A stretch of DNA of 64,000 nt from assembly GCA_013397695.1 (NCBI GenBank), contig VYZI01000237.1, positions 613,821-677,820 on the forward strand, read 5' to 3'. How positions within the stretch are numbered: the first letter of the stretch is position 1; every line of letters begins with the position of its first letter. Positions 53,086 to 64,000 of the stretch are shown here, in pieces. The DNA is from Centropus unirufus (lineage: Eukaryota > Chordata > Aves > Cuculiformes > Centropidae). The notes under the pieces are model-generated. The model ran no database searches, was not told where the DNA came from, and saw only the letters and a list, made by a program, of their open reading frames with translations. The position numbers and the translations under genes are program-made.

Positions 53086-56000
53086 AGGTCAGCAGAACTA
53101 CCTTTGAATAGACTGCTTTCTATTCCTTCTATCGCCCCCTTCCTCTCAGCTCTTGTCTCTCTTCTGTACAGACTTTTCCACTCCTCAGGAATCAAGAACA
53201 TGGTCCCATATGCTAGCAATGCTTTGCATTTTTATAGCACTTGTCAGACAATTCTAGGACTTTAAAATACTTTAGAGTCTGAAATATGCTTGCAGGAGCT
53301 TGACAAAGGTAGGGACAGGAAGCTCAGAGCAGCTAATTGACTGCCAAAAGATAGGAAAGGAACACAGGGGGGTAGCAATTCCTCTGCTTTTGTTACTCAT
53401 CACACAGTGCATGCAAGCAGATGCATGTCTGTCTTTCCATTACCTGTGCAACTTCAAACAGAAGTCAGCAAGTCATGAAATACATGTACTGTCTAAATTA
53501 ATTCTTTTTGATACCCTACATCACTTTTGTGGTGTGAGACTATCCAGAGCAAGAGAAAGCATCACCTCAATACACCTGAAGTGAAAACTAAATTCATATT
53601 GTGTTATTGCTGAGTAATGCAATATTAACGCAATGCTAGTCAAAGACACCAGAAAAGCCACTTTACCTTCCACTTCAGAAAACTTTTCCAGTTTATGCAT
53701 TTATTTGGTACTAGCCTAGGCAAAAATATGTCAACCAGTGCATTAACACCTCCCAGCAATGCAATCAAAGAGGAAATAAATGAGCAAATGCTTTAGCTGC
53801 AGTTCAGACTTTTTATGAAGGAAGCATATTCAGCCTAAGGTATTCTTGACTTCAGCCTTTCAAAAAGACAGGGTTGTCCCCTCTGTTAAAAGCCTGAGAA
53901 GAAGGTATCTTACTTCAAATGGAGATGGTGTTTTGTCTTCAATATTGCTAATTGACCATGTTTTCTATGAAAGGGGTAAAAAGGTGAATTTATGTGGTAG
54001 TGCTAGGGTTTGCACCTTACATTTTAAACACACATGGAGAAAAATAATGTATTTAGTTCATGACGAATTCCTTAAACTTGGAGAGTATACCCATTTCACA
54101 GAGAATACAACTTGGAGAAAGAATAATATCCTTAGCTTAAATGCCAATTGCAGAGTTAACATTTCTCTGATACTTTCTAATAGTAGCCTCATTAATGTAG
54201 CTATGTAAGATGTTACTGTGAAATGTGTTTTGCTAACAGTTAACTCAGATTCTGTAATTATAAAATATTGTATGCTGTGCAAAAAGCATATTTTATTTGC
54301 GTATTTATATCACTTCTGTTCCTTTATTGTCATTGCTAGAAATGTTCTTTTCATCTTTTGTACATTCTCTCTAGTGATACTTAGCATCTGGTATTTCTTC
54401 AAAGCAAATTTATCGTTAATACCTAATAACAGTATCCTGCATTTGACCTTCAGAGACAATACATTCTGTCTTTAAAAAAAGAGAAAACCACAGCTTTGTG
54501 TATTGTCTCCTATCCTCTGTTCCTCTGGTTTTTATTTGGCCATCACAATAGCGTTGTACCCTGTGGTATGGTATACACATCCTTAAAATAGTCTTCATTA
54601 TTTTTAATCATCTCCTCTGCTGTCATTTCTTACATAATTGCCTCAAACACCCTCCCTCAATTTCTCCATTTGAAGCATAGTTTCTGATTGATGTGGAGGA
54701 CACTGAAATTAGCCCTGATCTCAGGAATCACAGCAACAGTACACAGAGCAAGCAAGATTGTAGTCGTGTGTAAACCCCAAGCAAAGACCCCTAGGCACAG
54801 TTGTGCCATGTCAAACCAAACTCCTGCTTGGCTTAGTGTTATTCAAGGCTTGTAGAGGCTCAGAAAAGGGGATCAGAAAGTGAGTATAGAGTAATCCACC
54901 TGTTACAGCCCTGAAGTTTCTAACAGCCTGCAGTTTATAGGCTTTCGAAGGTAAATGTTATTGCTAAATATATTAAATAGCCATTTAATGGACATTTTTT
55001 CCACCATTAATTCTTTCAATTACTTTTTTTGAGCCTATATATGTCTTCAGCCTCCACAAGGACTCACAGTTCTAAGTCCCACACTTACGCACTTTGAAAC
55101 AATGATAAAACTTCACCCAGATGGACCAAAAAGTCAAGAAAAGCTGCTTTCATTGCTATACATACTTAAATGAGGAAGGTATTTCTCTTAGTAATAGTAC
55201 CTTAGGACCTGCTATTCATATGTTATCCTAAGTATTTTTTTCTCCAAATTGTCCAAAGGAAATCTAGCAAAAACTTCAGAAACACGTCCACTTGAATTCA
55301 GCAGGTGAGAGGATAGATATACTGATTTTTTTTGTACTTTTTACTTTTACCTTCACAGAACAATAAAAATTCACTGTATAGTGTATTTCAGTTCACACAG
55401 GAAACAACACTCTGCTGACCATTGTTATGAGAAAACAGCCAAGGTGGTGTATAGATATATCTTTGTCAGTTTTTCGTTTGGATTCTCAGTTGGGTCGAAG
55501 TTTTAACCACCACTTCAGGAAAAGTATGGAGAAGTGGTTTAGAGCAACCAAGTTGCACTTTTAAGCACCTATGTTGTTTAGTCTGCCGCAGTTATGAGGC
55601 AAAACTTATTGGTGTTAAGGTAGCTAAATGTCAATGCATTTTATGCTGTCATGGAAAGGAGGAGTGGAGATCACCTTACTGTGGTTGCTGTAGGGAGCAG
55701 GAACTAATTAAGATGCAGCAATACAAGCCCTTGGAGTTACATACCTGTGTCCTAACCCAAAATTTCAGCTTGGATGGATCCAATCTTCTTTCCATCAGCA
55801 GAGAAATTTTCAGTGCAGATACTTCTCTTGCAGAAGGATCAGTCTGCGGCATCTGGAATCATTCAATTTGTTGGGCTCCCACTGGGGCAACCAGGATTCT
55901 CTGCTGATCTTGAGACCTAGTGAATTAGATTAGTAGGAGGGGCTGACCTGAAAGCTTGTTGTGAAATTGTGTAGGTTAATTATGTGAAAGACCTTACTAC

Positions 56001-56655
56001 TCATATGTGGAAGTGATTTAATTTGTTTAGGTACCTTCCAAGCTTGTTCAGGACTTTCCAGCAGTGTCACCATTATTAATTGACAGAAATACTTATCACC
56101 AGATTTATAGCAATGATGTCATTTCTCATAATAGGAAAAATGACTCTAAATCAGGAGAGTATGTCAAGACTGTCAGGAAATATGGCTGTGTATGTGCATG
56201 ACTACAGTTCCTCATGGGAGCAGCATGTCCAAGATGTGGAAAGATTCCAGAAACAATGTCTATATTAGTATTCTTAGGCACAGACATTACCGATATAATG
56301 GTCAGCATGACTGGGAAAATTCAATGTTGTGTTTAGTTTATCGCAGAAAACAAATAAACTAATACAGCTGCAGGAATTTTACAGTTCCTAGTGGCCAGGC
56401 AAAAATTATTTGTAGCCCAAGCAACTGATGTTGCTGACATCAGCTGCTGACAAAGGCAACGTAACAGTGTCAGGATGCTGGTGTTAAAACCAATGAGTGG
56501 GAGTGCTGTGGATCCCATGTTACAGTCGTATCTGTTCACACTGTAAGATAAGAGATGTCAGCTCGGGGGTGCCCGTAGCGTGCTGTAGCTCAGGTACTAA
56601 TCCTCATACATCCCTTCCTATGCTGTTAGAACTGATTACAACATTACATGTAAGA
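53086..56655. other. stretch with no supported gene
   Basis: AT-rich sequence. Open frames reach 120 codons (53846-54208, plus) without any recognised family. No RNA gene or repeat is seen. Confidence 0.45.
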
Positions 56656-57355
56656 CCATGGAATTGCAAACTGGTTGAGGTTTGAAGGACCCTCCAGAGG
56701 TTATCTGATCCAACTCTCCTGTACAAGCAGGACATTAGAGACAGCAGCCCATGGCCACATCCAGGTGGCTTCTGAATATCTCCAGGGATGGAGACTCTAC
56801 AACCTTTCTGCACACTTTGCGTCAGTGCTCAGTCACACTCATGGTAAGACAGTATTCCCTGATCTTCCAACAGAATGTTCAGTGTTTCAGAGGGAGAATG
56901 TCACCTCTTACCTTGTTACTGCACCACTGAAAAAGAGCCTGGCTCCACCTTCTTTTCACTTTTCACTTCTTCCACTTCTTTTCACATTTCTACATACTGA
57001 TGAGGTTCTCCTGAGCTTTCTCTTCTCCACGCTGAACAGTTCCAACTCTCTTAACCTTTCCTCAGAGGAGGAATGAATGCTCCAATCTCTTCATTATTTT
57101 CATGGCTCTTCACTGAAATCTCTCCATTATGCCTATGTCTGCCTTGTACTGAGGAACTCAGGACTGAACACAGCACTCCAGGTGTGACCTCACCACTGCT
57201 GAGCAGAGGGGAAGGATCACCTCCCTCAGCTTTCTCACAATACTTTGCCTAATGTTGCCAAGGATACCATTAACCTCTGCCACAAGGGCACACTGCAGGC
57301 TCGTGGTCAACTTGGTGTTCACCGGAGCACCTAGGTCCTTTTCTCCAAAACTGCT
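56656..57355 (-). mobile_element. CR1 LINE fragment, minus strand, about 700 bp
   Basis: This is the longest continuous CR1 3' region in the window. In plus-strand text it shows 'gaggtttgaaggaccctcca', 'tctccagggatggagactct', 'gaaaaagagcctggctccac', 'ctcttaacctttcctcagag', 'gaactcaggactgaacacag', 'cactccaggtgtgacctcac', 'agcagaggggaaggatcacc' and 'gtggtcaacttggtgttcac', ending with 'cacctaggtccttttctcc'. The last two blocks are the C-terminal end of ORF2, so the copy reaches into coding sequence before truncation. A small local duplication of a 'cttttcacttcttccac'-like unit lies at about 56952-56990. The 133-codon plus-strand frame here is antisense and spurious. Confidence 0.95.
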
Positions 57356-59101
57356 TAACCGGAAAAAATATCAAAGTGTTTTCTGAAGTCATGAATAATT
57401 CTTGAAGCCAGGATTTTAGCACATATCAAAAAAACACCTGGTAATATTCATGATAAGATTGTGCTGTCATTCCTGAGTGGTGATGCAGAACATTTTGGAG
57501 AGGAATTACATTTCTGTAGGTCTTAAGCTTATTGGTGTTTGTTGCACAACAGTGGAGATTATTCCATATCTGACTGCTGGAAAGAGAAAATTAGTTCAGC
57601 ATCACTCTGCAGCATTTGATGTTACTTCCCTGGAAGGGACTGCAAACTTACCAAAGTAGTCCTGAAGATTGATTCGGTGCAGCAGTTCTAGATGTGAAAG
57701 AGATCCACAACTAAAATCCTTCATGGTATTTCTGGTGTTACCCAAAAGTGAAAAGTTACATATACAATTTTTCAAAGCTACTTAAAAGTCACTGCTCTGC
57801 TCTGATTAACTACTCATTGTCTTCTGCTGTACATGATACTCTAGCCCATCCATTATGTTGAAATTTAGCCTTACATCTGAAAACTAAAACATTCCACCCA
57901 GAACAATTTAACCTATTAACTGATTCATATCTGTCATTGTAGGGGAGATTAACAAAGGACCTTGTCACCCATCTCCTATATGGCAGATTTCACACTGGAT
58001 GGTTCTTTGATTATTAGATGGGCATTCATTTTATAAACTACACTCAGGAGACAAATTCAAAACTCAAAATCTTTGTATTCTTAGTTGAAACACTTTCAGA
58101 ATTTCTTTCAGTACCTTTGTCTCAGATAGTATTTTATGGCTTTATTCAAATTTTGCCTTCCCCCTGCTGACCCATGGAGTGGTTTCCTCACTAAAATTGT
58201 CATCCCACACAAATGGTGTTGTCATGCTTCGTAAGTCACACAGACTTAGAAGCAGATGTTTGTTCATGGCGACAGAAAGAATTGGAAATGACTGTACAGG
58301 GCTTCATGCAGAAATCTTTGGGCACCTCCCAGAAGCACAGGTGCAATGAAAATCCATGAGCCTGGTAGCTGATTGCTCTATGCGCTCACTGAACCAGAGC
58401 TGTGCAAAACTACCTTCTCGCATAAATATACAAGAAAAATGGGACAGTTGCCTTGGCAAGGTGTTGATGCAAAAAATTGGCTATGCAAGCAATATGCATG
58501 GTTGAGAATACACAACTGGCAAACATGACTTTGGATAGAAAGAGTATTTGTTCCCAAGTCCTTCAAAACTAAAACAAGGGCGGAGTTTTAAAATAAATGC
58601 CATTGAAAGGAATAACTGATTCATCTGCCTCTGCACTTGGACTTGCCATACACATTGTATGGTGGCATCAGTGGAGTGGGTACATTTGGGTATAGATCCC
58701 CTAGAAGACTTAATTCCATAATACACATAGCCCATTGTCAGCAGTAATATGTGAGCCACAGATCTTCAATACTCTGGTGATACTTATTCCAGTAAGTTAC
58801 ACAGCACCACCACTTGTTCTTTGGATTACCTTGAGCCCAAGTGGAGCTATTTAGTCACCTGCACACTGTCAGCCTCTACCACCCACTCCAGGATGGCTTT
58901 ATCCATATTCCAGTTGAAAATGGTCCCTGGCCTCTGCTAATTTTCAAAAGAGAAAGCTTGGAAGCTATTAGTTGGACCGCGCTAAAGATGTGCCAGAAAC
59001 AATGCTAACAGTTTGTCAGTACATAGGGTTAAGTTTCAGAGCTTAGGAGACCACCAAAGGCTATTTGATTAACTGGTATAAATTAGTTTCACAACAGTAA
59101 G

Positions 59102-59139
59102 CCTGCACAACATGCTCTGCCCTGCACAACATGCTCTGC
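59102..59139 (+). repeat. 19-bp perfect tandem duplication
   Basis: Two identical adjacent copies of 'cctgcacaacatgctctgc', the first at 59102-59120 and the second at 59121-59139. The lack of any difference points to a recent event. Confidence 0.95.
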
Positions 59140-59573
59140 CCTTGTCCCACAGCTGGCTAGAGGTGATTGAAAGCCTTCTTTTTTGCTGCTTTTGTACTTC
59201 CCTGTCTCTTTGTATTTTTTCATCTACCAGAAGAAGACCACAGATATTAACACACTAATGAAAACAGATTTCTTTGTTTCACTACTCACAGTGAAAAAAA
59301 AAGAAATCACTGTTAAGAATTTGTTCTAAATTGACATCCTAAAATTCCAAGGCATGCTCTGCTGTTCAGATATTGTGGGTTTTCATGAATAAGTGCTCCT
59401 TTTCAGCTGCCTTTATGATTTTATAAATTTTAGTTCCTCGTTGCTTTTCTCTTATTTTTCAAAATCCCATCACATTATTTTTTAGATATGGAAACCCAAA
59501 GTCTTCATAGTGTGGATGAACCAAAATTTTACATAGCAACAGAGGGACATCCTTTTTCTGTTCCTCAGTGCCC

Positions 59574-59622
59574 CTCCTGTTGGTGACTTTTTCCTGTTGG
59601 TGACTCTTTTCTTGTTGGCTTG
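59574..59622 (+). repeat. 17-bp tandem repeat, 2-3 copies
   Basis: Units of 'tcctgttggtgacttt' recur at about 59575 and 59592, with a third diverged partial copy ('ttcttgttggctt') from about 59609. Confidence 0.85.
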
Positions 59623-62600
59623 TGGTCTGTCACTACTTATCTCAGAGTCCTGCCAACAGTGCTGCTGAGGTGTCTCTTCTGACCTGGCTGCAAGTATTGA
59701 GGAGGCATGGCTTACATTTTCCCCATATGAACTATTGCACATTTCTACTTCTCTGCAACATTCTTTGCCATTGACTCAGTTCTGTCAGATACTTCTGGAG
59801 TTCCTCACTGACAATGAGACATTTGCCAAAGGTATTGAGGATAATCTTTGTTATCCAGAAATCTGGACCTTTAACAGTTTACTCAGTTCAAGATAACAGA
59901 TGAAAGTCAAATAAAACTGAGAATACACAGGCTGTTAGTTGTAAACCCAAGCATGCTGAAAACCAATTTACTCAGTAGACCAGCCTTAAGGGCCATGCCA
60001 GTCACTGAGAAGGAAACAAATCTCACTAATCCATACAAACTGAGAGAAGACCTCAGATATTCACTTAACACCAGTGTAAGCCGAGGATATTGTGAACAAG
60101 AAACACAACTGCACCATTTTCTCCAATTCCTGTACAGCCATACTGTTACTGTGCATTTTCCATGCTGAGTATTACAGATGGAGCAAGATGTCATAAATCC
60201 TTGATAAGCAGCACTAGTGACTAAATACTCAGCAAGTTTTGCATGCGAGTTCTTTTGTCTGGACAGACAAGTGTTAGAATACTACAGCTGGTGTTGTTGC
60301 TAAAATAAGAGCAATGGCTGGATAGAGAAGCTACTGAAAACCCAAAGTCTGACATTGATTGAACTGTTTCACTGACACTAGTGTGAATGAGACAGTTTTT
60401 GTCTTCCTGACAAAAGAAGAGGGACATTGCAAGCATAGCTTGGCTCTAACAGAGAGAATCATAGGTAAAACAGAAAAACATGGCATTATATCATTGTTGT
60501 AGGTTCTCCTCTGCTAGATGCTCTTTCAGACTCTCTCTACCCATTTAAGGTAGCTACATTTTTTTTGGCAGTGAAACACAGAAGAATTCCCTTGTCTCTT
60601 TGTGGGAGGGTTCAGGAATAGAGGCATGAAACATCCATAGTTTTGAAATGCATACAAACCAAACATAAAAGCTCTCCCTATTTCAGCTATGAGGGCTACC
60701 TGTGATGAAAACAACCACAACAGAACGAGTTTTATTTCCATTTTTCTTGCAAGATTCCCTTGAGGCACATTTGAGAGGATATCTAACCTTTTTTCTTCTC
60801 TATACCTCTTGCTCTTGGAACCCCTAATGTGCAAGAAAAAATCAATAATATGTGGTTTAGAATTCTTCTAAAACCTACAGAGGAAAATGCAAAGCAAGTC
60901 CCACAGGTCCTGCAGCAACAACTGTCTGGTTGTGCGCTAAATGAGATCCACTCTGAAGACAAAGCAGGGATGCTTAGAAACTAAACCACACAGCTTAAAA
61001 ACAAAAGTTCCCAAAACAAAGAAGCAAAACCCAAGAAAATCTTTTGAGCATATTTGAACAGCATCTTCAGTGCTAAACAGCTAATTCCTCCTCTCTAGTA
61101 CTAACTGATCCTGAAGAAAACCAGGATCTGTTCTTCAGGCATGGCTGCAGCTGATGATGGAGAGGCTGCTGGGCAAATAACCTCAGTCTGTGCAGCTTTT
61201 AACTCCACCCCCTTTGTCCTGATGTGGCTTTGGCCAAAGTGTATGGTAGTCTCTTTCTCATTTATACCCCCTGTAGTTTTGTTTGTGGAAAGCCAGAGGG
61301 AAAATGAGGTTGGTGTGAATGAAGGTTTTCCCAGCATCCCAGGATGTTTCTGAGCTCCGTTCTTGGATATAGAACAGGAACACCAAGGATGCATGAACAC
61401 ATAGTTAGTTTTAGAGCAGAAACATAGGGTCTTCCTCCTCCTATATTATTCTGGACTGTCAGAAAAAAAAATACTTCATTAATTTAAATACATGGGTTCT
61501 TTTTATTTGTCAAGTTTTAGGGATGATTGAGGTAACTACTCTGTAACTTCTTATTATACTTTATTTTTCCTAATGTCAGCATAGGCTTCATCAGTGCCCT
61601 GCTAAATATGAATTCAGTTAAACCATAATCAAGTGTATATATGGTGGTATTCAAAGTATGACCCAGACTTTAAGAGGGTTATATTGGTGTAGAAACACAT
61701 CAAGCTGCAAAGTTGTTCATGCTAATAAGGACAGCTAACATGATACAGCATTTGGACTCAGCCAAGCCCTCAGCTTCAAAGTTCTTGGAGGTCTGTGCCC
61801 AGAAAATCTATCATTTCTGACATATGATCGACAGAAATGGACTTTCTGCAGTTTAACGACTTACTGCTTGTCAGCTTCATCGGGGCAAATGGCCACCTTC
61901 ACTGTGTTAACTGAAAGAAAACATGTTACCTGACGCCACCAGGAAGCTTTGGACAATAACTGAAGTTGATGTATCCCTTTCTTTTGGGACAAATAAAAGT
62001 CATCTTTGTGGAGGACAGCACAACTCTATGTGGTCTTAAAAGAGTCTGAGCTATCACAAGACTCCTTCCAAGTACACGGTGATTATCATCACAACATTCC
62101 AGTGTAACCATAATCATTTTTAACAGGTTTTATAGCAACCAAAGTCTAAAGAAACCAGTGGGTAAGCCTGTCTGACCTGCTGCTTGCTGCCTAGAATCTC
62201 TCAGGCAACATCTCTCATAAACCATCCTAACAGACGTAGTCACATAAATATTACATCCTAAGCATCTCACACCTCAGGGTCCACAGGTCAATTAATCTAC
62301 ATTGACCAAGAAATGATGGCATGAAGAACCTCCCCAAAAACTAAAGCAAGAGGAAGATGTCTCCCCAGCAATGAATCCACACTTTCTCAGCAAAAGATCT
62401 GCCAGTCAGCTAAAATACGCACAAATCAAGAGCACATTGAACAAATCTCTTCCTCAGAGATTAGAGGAGACACATCAGTTACTGTCTCAAATCACATTCC
62501 CTCTGATAGCCTTAGACTCCACTGATGGTGAAAAACATATTCTAGAGTCACATACATGCAGAACAGAGCCTCCACACAGAAATGTGGGCTCAGCTGTTCA

Positions 62601-63547
62601 CACCCTTTAAACAGGCAGGCAGAGAAGGATGGCAAAATCTGGTTTCCTATGCTGCAACTGCTCACTGGTCTGGAATTCACGGATAATATTTCTCAGGCTC
62701 TATCTCCAGCCTCACTTGGACTCTCAAGGACAACAATAAGTTCACCGAGCAACAGCAATTCCCTGAAGGAGATGTTTGCCATGTGAAAATAGACAAGAAC
62801 TTCCAAATTCATTTAATCCGGGTTTTCTTACTGTGCTATAATTTGAGCAATTGTACTGGTACAGCATGTCATGGCTGGTGAGAGAGCTGTCAAAAGCAGA
62901 AGTTGCCATTACAGAAGTTTCAGAATGTGCACTTTGTACACTCATTTTTATTACTATTAAAGTAATTACCCCTGGAATAGTATCTATCCCTACTACCTAA
63001 TAGTTTATCCATCAGTTTGATCATCAGCAAAACTGACATCCAGCATCAGGCAGATTATTGCCATCAGAATATTAAAAAAGACAACACTTATTTACTGAGA
63101 TGCTATAATGAAGAATTGGATTTTGCCTACTTGGACAGTGATCCAAAAATAACATTTGTTAATATGCAATAAAACTTCTGGCAATATCCCCACTTACATT
63201 TAATTTTTTCTGCTATACTAGGCAGAAGAAAATATTTTAGTTTTCCATTTAAAAACTGAAAATACTCACTTTAGTAACTATCCATGTCTAACTAATGCTC
63301 TATTTTATGTTTCTTGCAGATGGTTTGTCCCTTTCCCTACTCTCTCCATAACAGACTAGAAAACAAAAGCTGATGGAATCACTGGCAAATTTTAAGAGCG
63401 GCTCCTCGTCTTCTTTTGCCCTCATGGAGCATCCTACCTTCAGCGCACAGCTGAAGTTCTATGTACTAGAAGTTCAATGCCTGCATCTGTTCTCAAAGAA
63501 CTGTAAAAAAAAGCTGAGGAATTTCTGTGGAATTAGAAGCTACATAA

Positions 63548-64000
63548 TGTCCCGGTTTGAAAGCAAACCAGTGAGACTCTGAGTCAGAAATACAATTTAA
63601 TAGGAAAAGGAAAACAAAATAAATGCAATAGTACAAAAGAAACCACTGACAGGGTCAGAATACAACCTGACACCCTGTCAGCCAGGGCGGCGGTAAGCAG
63701 TCCAATGAAATGGTAGATGTGGCTCCGTAGAAGAGTCTGTTCCCTCTCGAAAAGTCCAGTGGCAGCCACGCAGCTCCTGTCCTCGGAGAGTCCCGAAGGT
63801 AAGGGCTGCTGTGGTGTTCCAGACTCCTGATCATACAGATGGGAATGCTTTTCCTCTTCCTGGGGGGGACAACTCACAATGGGATGGTGAGTCATGTGGC
63901 AGAGTCCTTGATTGCCCATTGAACAGATATAACTCCTGAGAGCAGCCCCGGCCGGCCCCACCCTAACCGGCTCTGCTCCGGGGGCTCCTAGCGCTGCCGT
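63548..64000 (-). mobile_element. ERVL-like LTR, minus strand, cut by window edge
   Basis: The left end 'tgtcccggtttgaaagcaaa' is the reverse complement of an LTR 3' end (finishing in CA). The following blocks 'gagtcagaaatacaatttaa', 'gacagggtcagaatacaacc', 'gtccagtggcagccacgcag', 'ggtgttccagactcctgatc' and 'gggatggtgagtcatgtggc' match, from memory, an LTR common in songbird genomes and usually placed with ERVL. The minus strand has an ATTAAA-type signal at 63602-63597, about 50 bases before the LTR end. A remnant TATA region lies near 63826-63836, so U3 is to the right. G+C rises sharply towards the window edge. Because U3 points right, this can be a solo LTR or the 3' LTR of a provirus whose body lies outside the window. 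The 125-codon minus-strand frame inside it starts at ATG but is LTR sequence, not a gene. Confidence 0.82.

Larger units (their letters stand above)
57356..63547. other. stretch with no supported gene
   Basis: Single-copy-looking DNA with two small tandem duplications (listed). Open frames are at most about 100 codons, many on opposite strands of the same segment, and none is recognised. No tRNA or other RNA gene was seen. Confidence 0.45.

Noticed and set aside
56675..57076. Plus-strand 133-codon frame
   Set aside because: Entirely within a minus-strand CR1 3' region.
63584..63961. Minus-strand 125-codon frame
   Set aside because: Falls wholly within the LTR at the right edge; LTR sequence is non-coding here.

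Overview
This window looks like intergenic or deep intronic nuclear DNA of a bird. The main evidence is nine fragments of the CR1 LINE, the dominant avian retrotransposon. Several keep the family's 3' end (a 'ggttggacttgatgatctt'-like block followed by degenerate ATTCTATG units) or its recognisable reverse-transcriptase reading. There are also three LTRs of avian endogenous retroviruses. The LTR at the right edge resembles, from memory, an ERVL-type LTR abundant in songbirds, so a passerine is my best guess, but this is an inference. There is no operon-like packing, no ribosome-binding-site structure and no long reading frame. The sequence is AT-rich with short simple repeats, as expected of a vertebrate gene desert or a long intron.

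Layout. 1-2000: two old CR1 copies facing each other tail to tail. 2001-20400: long single-copy stretch with a T-rich zone, an (AAC)n microsatellite, a 24-bp tandem duplication and no gene I can support. 20416-22435: a CR1 3' end, a (TTTG)n repeat, a 190-base assembly gap and a second CR1. 25547-26171: a solo LTR on the minus strand with a candidate 4-bp target-site duplication (CATC). 26172-35647: AT-rich single-copy DNA. 35648-36145: an old ERVL-like LTR on the plus strand. 36146-47519: single-copy DNA. 47520-57355: a CR1-rich zone holding five of the nine fragments, plus the longest ATG-initiated reading frame (165 codons, unrecognised). 57356-63547: single-copy DNA with two small tandem duplications. 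63548-64000: an LTR on the minus strand that runs off the window.

Genes. I found no protein-coding gene, tRNA, rRNA or other RNA gene that the sequence supports. The open frames are short, overlap each other on both strands, and several begin at TTG or GTG, which would not start translation in a vertebrate gene. The reverse-transcriptase-like reading at 1530-1890 is a dead CR1 copy with stops and deletions. I therefore annotate repeats and describe the blank stretches. I did not find an undescribed biological system; the most useful leads are the LTR insertions, the CR1 inverted pair and one unexplained open frame. Boundaries of old repeats are uncertain by roughly 10-30 bases.
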